64,000 nt of DNA from Hymenobacter glacialis (GCF_001816165.1 NZ_MDZC01000046.1:186001-250000), one strand, 5' to 3'; shown: positions 53,736 through 62,809, counted from the first letter of the stretch. Program-made: numbers and translations. The notes: generated from the sequence alone by a model not told the origin.

Positions 53736-53777
53736 ATAACTTCCTTGTTTTTACTCCGTTTAAACCCCTTGTAACTA

Positions 53778-53785
53778 TACCTTTG
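53778..53785 (+). promoter_or_regulatory. -7 box abutting the orphan gene start
   Basis: TACCTTTG ends 6 bases before the ATG at 53792, predicting a nearly leaderless mRNA. No clear -33 TTG at the usual spacing. Confidence 0.45.
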
Positions 53786-53791
53786 AGTAAC

Positions 53792-54808
53792 ATGCCTAAA
53801 TTGATAGACTACCCGAGAACTACCTATGCGGGAGCTTGGGAACTAGCCGAAATAACAGACGATACCGGAGGGAAGTGTGCGATTGAAACTGCCGCCCGCA
53901 AATTGAATCGCAAGGTCAGTGGGTCTTTTAAAGCTATAATTGGCTCAGCAGTTAAGTTTGGGCTGTTGACCAGCAAACGGGACCTTCTCACAACAACCAC
54001 CCTCTTTAAGCGAATCAAACACGCTTATGATAAACAAGAGGAACTGCTGTTTCATAGAGAAGCGTTTCTCACACCTCCCCTTTTCACCCAACTTTGCCGT
54101 AAGTTTCGCGGTCGCGAACTGCCCGTTCAAATGCTGGACGTCATGCTGATTCGGGAATTCGCAGTAGAGGAAATTAACGCCCAAGGGGTGGCCAAGGCGT
54201 TTGTGGAGGGCTGCCGAATGGTGGGCCTACTGGACGAACACAACATCGTTGCCGACATCGACGCACAAGCTAACCGGCCTGGTCCGCGCCGCGAACTGGC
54301 AAGCCCGCCACCGAGCACCAATTCCTTTCGACCAGCCCCTGAAACTGCTTCTGACCAACCGGAACAGCGCCTGGTGTCCAGCAACCAACACGAGGATTCT
54401 TTTGCATCAATTGAGTCCAGTACATCCCCAGCCCCTGAGACTTATGCAGCGGGTAGAACCACTACCAAGCAGACATCTCATGACCAGTTCCGCCCAGATG
54501 CAATAGCAAGCTTATTTGGACTGCTACGCCCGGATAGTGATGAAAGAACCTCGGCTCAAATACCCCGGGAAGAAGAATACGAAGCGCCCAGTATGCCCCA
54601 CACGCCAAACCTCCATGCATCTGGCCCTAGTGCCCATCAGCCCGTGCAGGCACCGAACATAGATGTACCCCAAACATCCACCACGACATACCAAATCCAG
54701 GTGAGCGGCCCCGGGGTTAACACACTACTTTCGATTACTGACGAAGACGACATTGCAATTGCAATAGCTCTTCTACAAAAGATTAAACGCCAGTTGAATT
54801 CTCTTTGA
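53792..54808 (+). CDS. orphan winged-helix-like protein with long variable linker
   Basis: 338 residues from the ATG at 53792; a TTG three codons earlier overlaps the -7 box and is unlikely. I do not recognise a named family. Residues 1-155 look like a tandem helical or winged-helix module: ETAARKLNRKVSGSFKAIIG, then SAVKFGLLTSKRDLLTTTTL, then helices up to FVEGCRMVGLLDEHNIV. Residues 160-295 are a Pro/Ser/Thr-rich linker. Residues 297-338 form a small C-terminal piece (YQIQVSGPGVNTLLSITDED then ALLQKIKRQL). This plan, DNA-binding-like head, linker and short beta-alpha tail, recalls DUF5343-type proteins, an inference from memory. Base composition differs from neighbouring genes. Confidence 0.7.
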   Translation: MPKLIDYPRTTYAGAWELAEITDDTGGKCAIETAARKLNRKVSGSFKAIIGSAVKFGLLTSKRDLLTTTTLFKRIKHAYDKQEELLFHREAFLTPPLFTQLCRKFRGRELPVQMLDVMLIREFAVEEINAQGVAKAFVEGCRMVGLLDEHNIVADIDAQANRPGPRRELASPPPSTNSFRPAPETASDQPEQRLVSSNQHEDSFASIESSTSPAPETYAAGRTTTKQTSHDQFRPDAIASLFGLLRPDSDERTSAQIPREEEYEAPSMPHTPNLHASGPSAHQPVQAPNIDVPQTSTTTYQIQVSGPGVNTLLSITDEDDIAIAIALLQKIKRQLNSL

Positions 54809-54820
54809 CTTTAATTGCGT

Positions 54821-54869
54821 AACAAAGCAAAGGCCCTTCTAACCTATATAGAAGGGCCTTTGCTTTGTT
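54821..54869. terminator. bidirectional terminator shared by the orphan gene and the his operon
   Basis: AACAAAGCAAAGGCCCTTCT at 54821-54840 has a perfect 20-base inverted copy at 54850-54869, with a 9-base loop. It stands between the stops of the orphan gene (54808) and hisIE (54885), which converge. Confidence 0.85.
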
Positions 54870-54884
54870 CAACTACCACTGATT

Positions 54885-55553
54885 TTAGCCTTCGGTTAAA
54901 TGCCGGGTGTTGGGCAGTCGGTGACGCTCTTGCAGCACCGCTATTACTTCCTGTAGCGGCACGCCAGCAGCTACGAGCAAAACCAACAAGTGGTAGAGCA
55001 GGTCAGCAACTTCGCCAGGCAAGCTGGCGCGGTTTCCGCCCACGGCATCAATAACCGTTTCCACGGCCTCCTCTCCTACTTTCTGGGCGATTTTGGGCAT
55101 GCCTTTCTTAAAAAGCGAAACCGTGTAAGACGTGGGCGCACGCTCCGGAAACTGGTGCCGCTCCACAACGAGCCGCTCCAACTCGGCTAAAAAGCCGACG
55201 GGCGCAGCCGGCACGGCAGACTGGCCCACTTGTTCGAAGCAGCTGGTGGTGCCGCGGTGGCAGGTGGGGCCCGCCGGCACAGCCCGCACCAAAATGGTAT
55301 CGGCATCACAATCGACATGCAGGCTAATAACCGTCAAGTAATTACCGCTGCTCTCCCCTTTCACCCATAAGCGGTTTTTGGAACGCGAAAAAAACGTCAC
55401 TTTACCATCCGTCTGGGTGCGCTCCCACGCCTCGGCATTCATATAGCCGAGCATAAGCACCTGCCCGGTGTCTGCATCCTGAATGATGGCGGGCAATAGG
55501 CCGGTAGTTGCATCAAAGCGCAACGATGACGGAGTTAAGGTATCAGAAGTCAT
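54885..55553 (-). CDS. hisI: bifunctional phosphoribosyl-AMP cyclohydrolase / phosphoribosyl-ATP pyrophosphatase
   Basis: 222 residues. Steps 2 and 3 of histidine synthesis on one chain. The HisI half (1-110) has GYMNAEAWERTQTDGKVTFF, and the metal and active-site cysteines lie in HVDCDADTILVRAVPAGPTC then HRGTTSCF. The HisE half (from about 120) has SYTVSLFKKGMPKIAQKVGE then EAVETVIDA, with the acidic residues that bind Mg. It is the last gene of the his operon. Start at the ATG at 55553, 30 bases after the hisF stop. Confidence 0.96.
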   Translation of the reverse strand: MTSDTLTPSSLRFDATTGLLPAIIQDADTGQVLMLGYMNAEAWERTQTDGKVTFFSRSKNRLWVKGESSGNYLTVISLHVDCDADTILVRAVPAGPTCHRGTTSCFEQVGQSAVPAAPVGFLAELERLVVERHQFPERAPTSYTVSLFKKGMPKIAQKVGEEAVETVIDAVGGNRASLPGEVADLLYHLLVLLVAAGVPLQEVIAVLQERHRLPNTRHLTEG

Positions 55554-55583
55554 GGGGAACGTTGGTCAGGTAATGCGCCTTTT

Positions 55584-56339
55584 TTATAACCGAATGGCAA
55601 TGCCCTCGGCGTGCAAATACTGCTTCAAGGCGGGCAACGCCGTTTCATTGAAGTGAAAAATACTAGCTGCCAGGGCCGCGTCTGCGCCTCCTGCCTTGAA
55701 TACGGCCGTAAAATCAGATGGCTGACCGGCGCCTCCCGACGCAATAACCGGTACGGGCACCGCCTCGCTCACGGCGCGCGTGAGTTCCAGGGCAAAACCG
55801 GCTTTGGTACCATCGTGGCTCATGGAAGTAAGCAGCAGCTCGCCAGCTCCCAGGTCAGCGGCTTCCCGGCACCAGTCCACCGCTTGGCGTCCGGTAGCCA
55901 CGGTACCCGCCCGGGTCATCACCTGCCATTCCTGTTCAACCAAGCGGGCATCAACAGCCACCACCACGCACTGCGAGCCAAAGCGGCGCGCTAGTTCCGA
56001 GATGAGACCCGGGCGCGCCAAAGCTGCTGAGTTGATGGATACCTTGTCGGCACCGCTCATTAGCAGGGCCTCCACGTCGGCAACCGTGCTGATGCCACCA
56101 CCGACAGTAAAGGGAATGTCCAATACCCTGGCCACATCACGCACCAGGTGCGTGAGGGGCTGCCGGCGCTGGTTGGTGGCCGTAATGTCCAGAAACACCA
56201 ACTCATCGGCTCCTTCCTGGGCATAGCGGGCCGCCAGGGAGATGGGGTCCCCGGCATCGCGCAGGCCCTCGAACTGAATGCCTTTTACGGTTCGGCCATC
56301 ACGCACGTCAAGGCAGGGAATAAGTCGCTTTTTAACCAC
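55584..56339 (-). CDS. hisF: imidazole glycerol phosphate synthase, cyclase subunit
   Basis: 251 residues from a GTG at 56339. HisF closes the imidazole ring with ammonia supplied by HisH. KKRLIPCLDVRDGRTVKGIQ at the N-terminus holds the catalytic aspartate of LDVRDG. VVVAVDARLVEQEW contains the second catalytic aspartate. TSMSHDGTKAGFALELTRAV and VIASGGAGQPSDF are phosphate-binding loops of the TIM barrel. Length is normal for the family. Confidence 0.96.
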   Translation of the reverse strand: MVKKRLIPCLDVRDGRTVKGIQFEGLRDAGDPISLAARYAQEGADELVFLDITATNQRRQPLTHLVRDVARVLDIPFTVGGGISTVADVEALLMSGADKVSINSAALARPGLISELARRFGSQCVVVAVDARLVEQEWQVMTRAGTVATGRQAVDWCREAADLGAGELLLTSMSHDGTKAGFALELTRAVSEAVPVPVIASGGAGQPSDFTAVFKAGGADAALAASIFHFNETALPALKQYLHAEGIAIRL

Positions 56340-56383
56340 GGTGAATAGTATTAAAGTGATTGATGGTGCCGAAGAGGCAGATT

Positions 56384-57100
56384 CTATAAAAAGGGCTTTA
56401 GGTCAGGCAGCTTGATGGTGCCTTCGTACAAAGCCTTGCCGATAATAGCTCCGTGCATGCCCGCAGCAGCAAGAGCCTCCACGTCGGCAATGGTGGTAAC
56501 GCCGCCACTGGCCACGAACCGGGCCGCAGGAAACTGCTTAATCAGCGACTGATAAATTTCCAGGGAAGGGCCCTGCAGAAGCCCATCCTTGCTGACGTCG
56601 GTGCAGATGAACGTACTGGCCCCAGCGTCCAGATAGGTCGCGATAAAGTCCACTAAAGTCAGGGCACTCTTGTCGGCCCACGCATTAATCATGATGTGCT
56701 CGCCCTTGAAATCGGCGCCGATAAAGATGGTATCGGCGCCGTACTGGGCCAGCCAGGCGTCCACGGTGGGTTTTTCGCGCACGGCCAGGCTACCAGCCGT
56801 AACGTGCTGGGCACCCGCATCGAGAACCTGCGTTAGGGAGGCGTGCGTCTGGATGCCGCCGCCGGCGTCAATGTCCAGGGTTGTCGCATTGGCAATAGCC
56901 TCCAGAACCCCCAGATTGACCGGATGCCCGGCCCGGGCTCCGTCCAGGTCCACAAGGTGCAGGCGCCGCATGCCCGCATCAGCAAAGCGTTGGGCCACAG
57001 CCACCGGGTCGGAATCGTAGGTGGTTTGCCGCGCAAAGTCGCCGGCACTGAGCCGCACGCATTGGCCATTGACCAGGTCGATAGCAGGGATAATTTCCAA
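56384..57100 (-). CDS. hisA: ProFAR isomerase
   Basis: 238 residues from a TTG at 57100, directly before the first strand EIIPAIDLVNGQCVRLSAGD. HisA isomerises N'-ProFAR to PRFAR in a TIM barrel. The first catalytic aspartate is in AIDLVNG, the second near TIFIGADFKGE. GGGIQTHASLTQVLDAGAQH and ASGGVTTIADVEALAAAGMH are the phosphate-binding motifs. It sits between hisF and hisH as in other Bacteroidota his operons. Confidence 0.95.
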   Translation of the reverse strand: MEIIPAIDLVNGQCVRLSAGDFARQTTYDSDPVAVAQRFADAGMRRLHLVDLDGARAGHPVNLGVLEAIANATTLDIDAGGGIQTHASLTQVLDAGAQHVTAGSLAVREKPTVDAWLAQYGADTIFIGADFKGEHIMINAWADKSALTLVDFIATYLDAGASTFICTDVSKDGLLQGPSLEIYQSLIKQFPAARFVASGGVTTIADVEALAAAGMHGAIIGKALYEGTIKLPDLKPFL

Positions 57101-57132
57101 AACAGTCGCAGAAATAATGAAACGAGATAAAC

Positions 57133-57720
57133 TTACAGGCTCAGAAAATTGGCAAGGATGCGCGTGCCTACCGCGCCGCTTTTCTCGGTGTGGAACTGCA
57201 CGCCATGGAAGTTGCCGTGCTGCACCGCTGCACTAAACGGGGCCGGATGGCTTGCCTGAGCGGTGGTGTAATTCCCCACTGGCGCATAGTAGCTGTGCAC
57301 AAAGTACACGTGGTCGGCATCTGTCAGGCCCGCAAACAATGGCCCTTGCAGGTCCTGCAAGTTGTTCCAACCCATATGCGGGACCTTGTGCGTGGTATTG
57401 GGTACGAACCGCTTCACGTTGAAGGGCAATAGTCCCAGCAAGGGCGTATCATTCTCTTCGCTGTGCTGGCCCAGTAGCTGCATGCCCAAGCAAATACCCA
57501 GAAAGGGTTGAGTGAGGGTAGGCAGAACTTTGTGCAGGCCCGCTGCCCGCAACGCCTCCATGGCCGACGCAGCTTCGCCCTCACCGGGAAAGAGGACCTT
57601 ATCGGCTTTACGCAGGATTTCCGGGTCGGCAGTAAGAGTCGCCTGAGCGCCCAAACGCTCCAACGCAAACAATACCGATTGGACGTTGCCACCTTTATAG
57701 TCAACTACCGCAATTTCCAT
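57133..57720 (-). CDS. hisH: imidazole glycerol phosphate synthase, glutaminase subunit
   Basis: 195 residues. Class I glutamine amidotransferase that feeds ammonia to HisF. The catalytic cysteine is in FLGICLGMQLLG near residue 80. The histidine and glutamate of the triad are in GVQFHTEKSG near the end. VVDYKGGNVQSVLFALERLG is the N-terminal strand and helix. The gap to hisB upstream is 72 bases and AT-rich, the longest inside the operon. Confidence 0.95.
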   Translation of the reverse strand: MEIAVVDYKGGNVQSVLFALERLGAQATLTADPEILRKADKVLFPGEGEAASAMEALRAAGLHKVLPTLTQPFLGICLGMQLLGQHSEENDTPLLGLLPFNVKRFVPNTTHKVPHMGWNNLQDLQGPLFAGLTDADHVYFVHSYYAPVGNYTTAQASHPAPFSAAVQHGNFHGVQFHTEKSGAVGTRILANFLSL

Positions 57721-57792
57721 GAGAACAGATTTTATTCATTTGGATATACATACCACACATAGACTATAATCCATTTGTGAAATGATGAAGCT

Positions 57793-58893
57793 CTACAAAA
57801 TTCCCTTAGTGCTGGGAATACCCGCCGACTCATCGCGCTGGAGAGCCATCTTTATGGCCTTGGCAACGGCTTTGAATATGGCTTCTATCTTATGATGCTC
57901 GTTGTCGCCAGTACAGGAGATATTGAGAGTAGCCCGGGAGTTGTCGGTAAAGGACTTAAAGAAGTGGAAGAACAGCTCAGTGGGCAAATCACCAACCCGC
58001 TCCCGCTTGAACTGCGCATCCCAAACCAGCCACGGGCGGCCGGCAAAATCAATAGCAGCCTGAGCCAGGGCTTCGTCCATGGGCAACAGGAAACCGTAGC
58101 GGGCCAGGCCGCGCTTGTCGCCCAAGGCCTGGGAGAAAGCCGTACCCAAGGCCAAAGCGGTGTCCTCTACCGTATGGTGCTCGTCAATATGCAAATCGCC
58201 ATTTACACGAATGTGTAAATCAACACCGCTGTGCCGTCCCAACTGCTCCAGCATGTGGTCGAAGAAACCCAGCCCGGTATGAATATCCGTTTTGCCGGAA
58301 CCATCCAGGTTGAGGTTAATGGTAATCTGCGTTTCGTTGGTATTACGCTCTATAACCGCAATTCGTGCCGGGTAGCGCAGGTGCTGGTAGATGGCGTCCC
58401 AACTGCTGGTGGTGAGGGCGGCGCGGGCGTCGGGCTCCTCTCCTATCAGGATAGCGCGGCTACCCAGATTAACGGCCAACTCTACATCGGTCAATCGGTC
58501 GCCAATCACATAGGAGTTAGCGAGGTCGTATTCATTGGCCGGGTCCAGGTAGTGTCCCAGCAAGCCGGTGCGGGGCTTGCGAGTTTCCAGGTTCTCGTGC
58601 GGAAAGCTGCGGTCAATCAATTCGGTGGCAAAGTGTACGCCTTCGCCGGCCAGAATTTCCTGCATCAGCCGGTGCGGCGGCCAGAACGTGTCTTCCGGGA
58701 AACTGGCGGTGCCCAAGCCGTCCTGGTTGGTCACGAGCACCAGCTCGTACTCGGGCAGGTCGCGGGCAATACGGGCCAACGCACTAATGCAGCCGGGCAG
58801 AAACGCGAACTTTTCCAGGCTGTCTACCTGCTGGCTGGGCTGCGGCTCCAAGAGAATGGTGCCGTCGCGGTCAATAAAGAGGGCCTTTTTCAA
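57793..58893 (-). CDS. hisB: bifunctional histidinol-phosphatase / imidazoleglycerol-phosphate dehydratase
   Basis: 366 residues from a TTG at 58893; no ATG precedes the catalytic strand [16 protein letters not shown]. The N-terminal HAD domain (1-165) with DRDGT removes the phosphate from histidinol phosphate (step 8). The C-terminal domain (about 175-366) dehydrates IGP (step 6): [20 protein letters not shown] and [20 protein letters not shown] supply the metal-binding histidines and glutamates. The gene begins 46 bases after hisDC. Confidence 0.96.
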   Translation of the reverse strand: MKKALFIDRDGTILLEPQPSQQVDSLEKFAFLPGCISALARIARDLPEYELVLVTNQDGLGTASFPEDTFWPPHRLMQEILAGEGVHFATELIDRSFPHENLETRKPRTGLLGHYLDPANEYDLANSYVIGDRLTDVELAVNLGSRAILIGEEPDARAALTTSSWDAIYQHLRYPARIAVIERNTNETQITINLNLDGSGKTDIHTGLGFFDHMLEQLGRHSGVDLHIRVNGDLHIDEHHTVEDTALALGTAFSQALGDKRGLARYGFLLPMDEALAQAAIDFAGRPWLVWDAQFKRERVGDLPTELFFHFFKSFTDNSRATLNISCTGDNEHHKIEAIFKAVAKAIKMALQRDESAGIPSTKGIL

Positions 58894-58939
58894 AACGTGT
58901 GTTAATCTAGAATGCGAATGGGTAATAGCGCTGGTGCGC

Positions 58940-61351
58940 TTACTGGGCAGTGGCTTTCGAGGCGGGCCATGCTGCTCCTATCTCCTGCAGCGCCGCCAGT
59001 AACTGAGCGTTTTCGGCATTGGTGCCCACTGTCAGCCGCAAGCACCCGGCGCAGCCGGGCTGGCTGGTGCGGTTTCTAACCACGATGCCACGAGCCTGCA
59101 GCTGGTCGTATACCGCCGTGGCATTTACGCTAAAGCGCACCAGAAGAAAGTTGGCATCCGAAGGAAATACGTGCTCCACGATGGTCAGCGCGGGCAAGGC
59201 GTTATTCAGCAGCTCACGGCCCTGTAGCAGCTCGGCTTGCATTTCCGTCAATTGGGTGGCTGCGTCGATAGCGGCCAGCGCGTGCTGTTGCGTGGCAGCG
59301 GAGATGTTATACGGAGGCTTTATTTTGTTGAAGTAGGTGATGACGGCCGGAGCGGCGTACGCCACGCCCAGCCGCAGGCCGGCCAGTCCCCAGGCCTTCG
59401 AGAAGGTCTGGAGCACCACCAGGCGCGGAAACTCCGCCAGGCGCGTAATCCAGCTCGGGACATCAGCAAAGTCGGCATACGCTTCATCAACCACCACAAA
59501 CCCCTGAAACGAGTTCAGGATGGTTTCCAGAGCGTCTTGAGCAAGTAGGTTGCCAGTTGGGTTATTGGGCGAGCACAGAAACACTATTTTGGCTTTGGAT
59601 GCTGCCAGTACGTTGGCCGCATTGGCCGGCAGCTGGAAGTCGGACGTGAGCAGGAGCCGCTCCACGCGCACATCGTTCAGGTTTGCGGCTACCTCGTACA
59701 TGCCGTAGGTAGGCGGGCACACCACAATGCTGTCCTGGCCGGGTGTGCACGCCAGCCGAACAAGCAAATCGATGGCTTCATCGGAGCCATTGCCGAGAAA
59801 AATATTCTCCGGCCGCACGCCTTTCAGACGGGCCAGCTCCCCTTTGATGGCGCGTTGGTGCGGGTCGGGGTAGCGGCTGAAATCATCGGGACCCACCGAG
59901 CCCAGGCTGTTCTCATTGGCATCAAGCATCACGGCCGCCATTCCTTCAAACTCATCCCGAGCCGAGGAATAAGCCTGCATGCGCTCCACACTGGCCCGAA
60001 TCAGGCCAGCGTAAGGATTCACAGTTGCAACCACCTCTGCACGCGGCGCGGCGGAACCAGCTACTCCCAATGATGCCAGGCGCACACTGACGGCGCGGGC
60101 GTGGGCCGACAATCCTTCGGCCTCGGCCATGGTTTCCACCACAGGGCCCAGGGTGCGCAGGCCGGCCTCCGTGAGCCGCTGAAAGGTGATTTTCTTAACG
60201 AAAGAATCAAGCGAGACACCGCTGTACTGGCGGGCGTACCCGCCCGTTGGCAGGGTGTGGTTGGTGCCGGAGGCGTAGTCGCCCACTGCCTCAGGTGTGA
60301 GGTGCCCTAAGAACACGGACCCCGCGTTGGTCACCTGGGCTGCCAGTTCTTCGGCTTGGTCAGTGGCCAGAATCAGGTGCTCAGGGGCATAAAGGTTGGA
60401 GAAACGCAGCATGGCCTGGGCGTCTTCCAGCAGCAGCGCGCGGCTATTAGCCAGCGCCGTGGCGGCCAGGTCCCGCCGGGGCAGCGTGGCCAGCTGGCGT
60501 TCCAGCTCCGCCTGCACCCCCTCAATGATACCGGCAGAGTCGCTGAGCAGAACCACCTGTGAATCCGGTCCGTGCTCGGCCTGCGACAGCAAATCAGCCG
60601 CCACGAAAGCGGGCGTAGCCGAGGCATCTGCCACCACGAGCACTTCCGAGGGACCGGCCGGCATGTCGATGGCCACGCCGTATTCGGCGGCAGCATGCTG
60701 CTTGGCCGCCGTTACGTAGCGGTTGCCCGGCCCAAATATCTTATCAACGGCTGGCACAGAATCGGTACCAAGGGCCAGTGCCGCCACGGCCTGCGCCCCG
60801 CCGGCTTTTACCACGGTATCAATACCAAGCAGCTGGGCCACAAACAGGATAATCGGGCTCACCGAGCCATCGGCCTGGGGCGGGGTGCACACCACTACTT
60901 CGGGGCAGCCGGCCAACCGGGCTGGCACTCCCAGCATAAGCAGAGTGCTGAACAAGGGAGCCGAGCCGCCCGGCACATACAGGCCCACGCGCTGCACCGG
61001 CACCGACCGGCGCGAGCACGCCACGCCAGGCAGGGTTTCCACGCGCAGCTCGGGGTCGCGCTGGGCAGCGTGAAAAGCTTCAATGTTGGCTTTGGCCTGC
61101 ATAATGGCCGTTTGCAGCTCGGCGGGTACTTGGGCGGCAGCGGCGGCAAACTCCGCATTTGAAACCCGCAACTCCCCCACAGTGGCTTTATCAAGCTCCA
61201 GGGCCAGGGCGCGCAGGGCATCATCGCCCTGCTCCTGCACCTGGGTGAAAATGCTGCGCACCCGAGCCGCTACCTGCGGGGCCTCGGCGGCGGCGGGGCG
61301 CTGCAGCAAGCCAGGCCAGGTGCTGGGGTCGGGATAGGAATAGACTTGCAT
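58940..61351 (-). CDS. hisD-hisC: histidinol dehydrogenase - histidinol-phosphate aminotransferase fusion
   Basis: 803 residues from the ATG at 61351 in one uninterrupted frame. Residues 1-430 are HisD, which oxidises histidinol to histidine. The catalytic pair is E324-H325 in APEHLIL. The zinc-site glutamine and histidine are in [18 protein letters not shown], followed by [17 protein letters not shown], and the last ligand histidine is in LSAHARAVS. Residues 455-803 are HisC, the PLP aminotransferase of step 7: [30 protein letters not shown], and the Schiff-base lysine K652 in [13 protein letters not shown]. Both halves have full domain length with a short joint. The fusion merges neighbours that are separate genes in most bacteria. 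Confidence 0.94.
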   Translation of the reverse strand: MQVYSYPDPSTWPGLLQRPAAAEAPQVAARVRSIFTQVQEQGDDALRALALELDKATVGELRVSNAEFAAAAAQVPAELQTAIMQAKANIEAFHAAQRDPELRVETLPGVACSRRSVPVQRVGLYVPGGSAPLFSTLLMLGVPARLAGCPEVVVCTPPQADGSVSPIILFVAQLLGIDTVVKAGGAQAVAALALGTDSVPAVDKIFGPGNRYVTAAKQHAAAEYGVAIDMPAGPSEVLVVADASATPAFVAADLLSQAEHGPDSQVVLLSDSAGIIEGVQAELERQLATLPRRDLAATALANSRALLLEDAQAMLRFSNLYAPEHLILATDQAEELAAQVTNAGSVFLGHLTPEAVGDYASGTNHTLPTGGYARQYSGVSLDSFVKKITFQRLTEAGLRTLGPVVETMAEAEGLSAHARAVSVRLASLGVAGSAAPRAEVVATVNPYAGLIRASVERMQAYSSARDEFEGMAAVMLDANENSLGSVGPDDFSRYPDPHQRAIKGELARLKGVRPENIFLGNGSDEAIDLLVRLACTPGQDSIVVCPPTYGMYEVAANLNDVRVERLLLTSDFQLPANAANVLAASKAKIVFLCSPNNPTGNLLAQDALETILNSFQGFVVVDEAYADFADVPSWITRLAEFPRLVVLQTFSKAWGLAGLRLGVAYAAPAVITYFNKIKPPYNISAATQQHALAAIDAATQLTEMQAELLQGRELLNNALPALTIVEHVFPSDANFLLVRFSVNATAVYDQLQARGIVVRNRTSQPGCAGCLRLTVGTNAENAQLLAALQEIGAAWPASKATAQ

Positions 61352-61361
61352 GGCGAAACGG

Positions 61362-62213
61362 CTAGGCAATCATTTTTTCAATGGGCAACACCAGAATGCC
61401 CTCGGCACCCACGGCCTTTAGCTGGCTGGTGATGTGCCAGAAATCGTCTTCCTGCACCACCGACTGCACTGACACCCAACCAGCCTCGGCCAGCGGCGTA
61501 ACGGTGGGCGACTTGATGCCGGGCAGCAGGCGACGTACTTCCTCCAGGGCCGAAATGGGCGCATTGAGAACGATGTACTTGCTGCGCTTGGCCCGGCGCA
61601 CGGCCTGCATGCGGAACCGCAGCTGCTCGAGCAGGTCTTTTTGCTCGGCCGTGAGATTGGGCTGGGCGATGAGCACGGCCTCGGAACGAAACACGGTTTC
61701 TACCTCGCGCAGGCCATTGCCGAGCAGCGTGGAACCGCTGCTGACAATGTCGCAGATGGCTTCGGCCAGCCCGATGCTGGGCGCAATTTCAACCGACCCG
61801 CTAATGGTGTGCAGGTGCGCCTGCACGCCGTTTTCGGCCAGGTAACGGCCCAGGATGTTGGGGTACGAGGTGGCGATGTTTTTGCCCTGTAAGGCATCGA
61901 TGGAGGCGTAAGCATCGGCGCGGGGCACGGCCAGGCTCAGGCGGCACTTGCTGAAGCCCAACGCTTCAACCTCCAAGCCGGGAAAACCGGCTTCGACCAG
62001 CACGTTCTGGCCCACTATGCCCAGGTCGGCCACGCCATCCTGCACATAGCCCGGGATGTCGTCGTCGCGCAGAAACAGGATTTCGAGGGGGAAATTGGTG
62101 GCTTCCGTTTTGAGCTTGTAAGAGCTGCTGATGAAGTTGATGCCGCACTCGCGAATGAGGGCAAGGGAGTCCTCGCTGAGGCGACCGGACTTTTGAATGG
62201 CTAAACGTAGCAT
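61362..62213 (-). CDS. hisG: ATP phosphoribosyltransferase, long form
   Basis: 283 residues. HisG catalyses the first, regulated step of the pathway, joining ATP and PRPP. LRLAIQKSGRLSEDSLALIR at the start and FSKCRLSLAVPRADAYASID are typical. VEIAPSIGLAEAICDIVSSG with the PRPP loop follows near residue 150. The C-terminal domain of about 75 residues (SPTVTPLAEAGWVSVQSVVQ onward) is the ACT-like domain of the long form that mediates feedback by histidine. It ends 10 bases before the hisDC start. The leader ORF and promoter lie upstream. Confidence 0.96.
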   Translation of the reverse strand: MLRLAIQKSGRLSEDSLALIRECGINFISSSYKLKTEATNFPLEILFLRDDDIPGYVQDGVADLGIVGQNVLVEAGFPGLEVEALGFSKCRLSLAVPRADAYASIDALQGKNIATSYPNILGRYLAENGVQAHLHTISGSVEIAPSIGLAEAICDIVSSGSTLLGNGLREVETVFRSEAVLIAQPNLTAEQKDLLEQLRFRMQAVRRAKRSKYIVLNAPISALEEVRRLLPGIKSPTVTPLAEAGWVSVQSVVQEDDFWHITSQLKAVGAEGILVLPIEKMIA

Positions 62214-62328
62214 GAATGGTAGTTGTGGCGGGCCGTACCCGGCTGGAGCCGAGAATAGCGCTGGAAGCGGTGCAAAACCGACTTACAAACCCACCCGAAA
62301 AAATAAGTTGGCTGATGCCCGGCGCGTA

Positions 62329-62380
62329 CCGCTCCGGAGGCGGAGGTGGAGACACGGGCGGCTGGTGCTAGCTTAGCACC
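62329..62380 (-). promoter_or_regulatory. leader hairpins between the histidine-rich ORF and hisG
   Basis: GGTGCTA (62364-62370) pairs with TAGCACC (62374-62380) around GCT, overlapping the leader stop codon. CCGCTCCGGAGGCGG (62329-62343) is a second, small self-complementary element. A T-run on the minus strand (the six As at 62298-62303) follows about 25 bases later but is not directly joined to a GC-rich stem. The region is probably part of an attenuator, but the alternative folds are not resolved. Confidence 0.4.
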
Positions 62381-62513
62381 CGGCACACAACCCGGCCTCC
62401 CACAGATGGTGGTGGCGATGGTGGGCACCCGCAGCTACGACATGGCCTGCAACCGCACGGAACGCCGGTGCGGCACTTGCATAAAAGCAAAACAGGGGAG
62501 CTGAAGGAGACAT
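62373..62513 (-). CDS. histidine-rich leader peptide of the his operon
   Basis: A 46-codon frame on the minus strand, ATG at 62511-62513 and TAA at 62373-62375. Residues 31-36 read HHRHHH, and one more histidine is at residue 24. It starts about 8 bases downstream of a TACCTTTG box and ends 160 bases before hisG, the position and content of a his attenuation leader. The rest of the peptide is mostly Ala, Gly and Val with a few Cys. A 7-base-pair hairpin covers the stop codon. It is supported by content and position; the rest of the attenuator could not be drawn with certainty. Confidence 0.7.
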   Translation of the reverse strand: MSPSAPLFCFYASAAPAFRAVAGHVVAAGAHHRHHHLWEAGLCAGC

Positions 62514-62520
62514 CTGATGG

Positions 62521-62547
62521 CAAAGGTAGGCCAGAAAATGGAACCAA
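62521..62547 (-). promoter_or_regulatory. his operon promoter
   Basis: On the minus strand TTG (62547-62545) and TACCTTTG (62528-62521) are separated by 16 bases. The -7 box is an exact TAnnTTTG. Transcription should start near 62517, just before the leader ORF. Confidence 0.6.
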
Positions 62548-62809
62548 CGAGCATAGTCGGCACTAATCCATTTCGCAACTTCATACCCGCAGAGGGCAAC
62601 GAATGTTTGCGCTGCGTGAAAAAATAGTTTTCAACAGATTCAGCAACTAACAGTGAAATTGGCAGAATCACAAGTCATTACCTATCATTTAAGCAAATTA
62701 TTAGCCATTGGCTGTCAATCCCATAATTCTGCCGTTTTTAAGCTCTGAGCCCCGTTCCATTACCCTGCCTCGGGGTGTTCAGCCTGGAAATAATGTCCGT
62801 TGCAGTGGC
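62548..62809. other. intergenic region upstream of the his promoter
   Basis: About 260 bases between the his promoter and the end of the TonB-receptor gene, with no credible gene. It holds a 12-base inverted repeat, one arm at 62732-62743 and the other at 62808-62819, the latter overlapping the receptor stop codon. Between the arms, CCCCG and CGGGG words could form a further hairpin that may end receptor transcription. Confidence 0.4.

Larger units (their letters stand above)
52859..53777. other. AT-rich repeat-bearing intergenic island
   Basis: About 0.9 kb without a credible coding frame, strikingly AT-rich next to the GC-rich chromosome. It holds a copy of the dispersed repeat (53021-53055) and three TTTAGGTT words (near 53273, 53313 and 53474). 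TTCATAAGCA occurs twice (near 53533 and 53602). Two direct TTATACTTT copies (53717-53725 and 53727-53735) have an inverted AAAGTATAA at 53684-53692. This looks like acquired DNA or an unusually long regulatory region in front of the gene at 53792. Confidence 0.6.

Noticed and set aside
54821..54869. Inverted repeat as an insertion sequence end
   Set aside because: It is a single 20-bp hairpin between two converging genes with no transposase or target duplication; a bidirectional terminator explains it.
62281..62372. Classical GC-stem plus T-run attenuator before hisG
   Set aside because: The T-run at 62298-62303 is not directly preceded by a stable stem, so I keep only the hairpins as weak calls.
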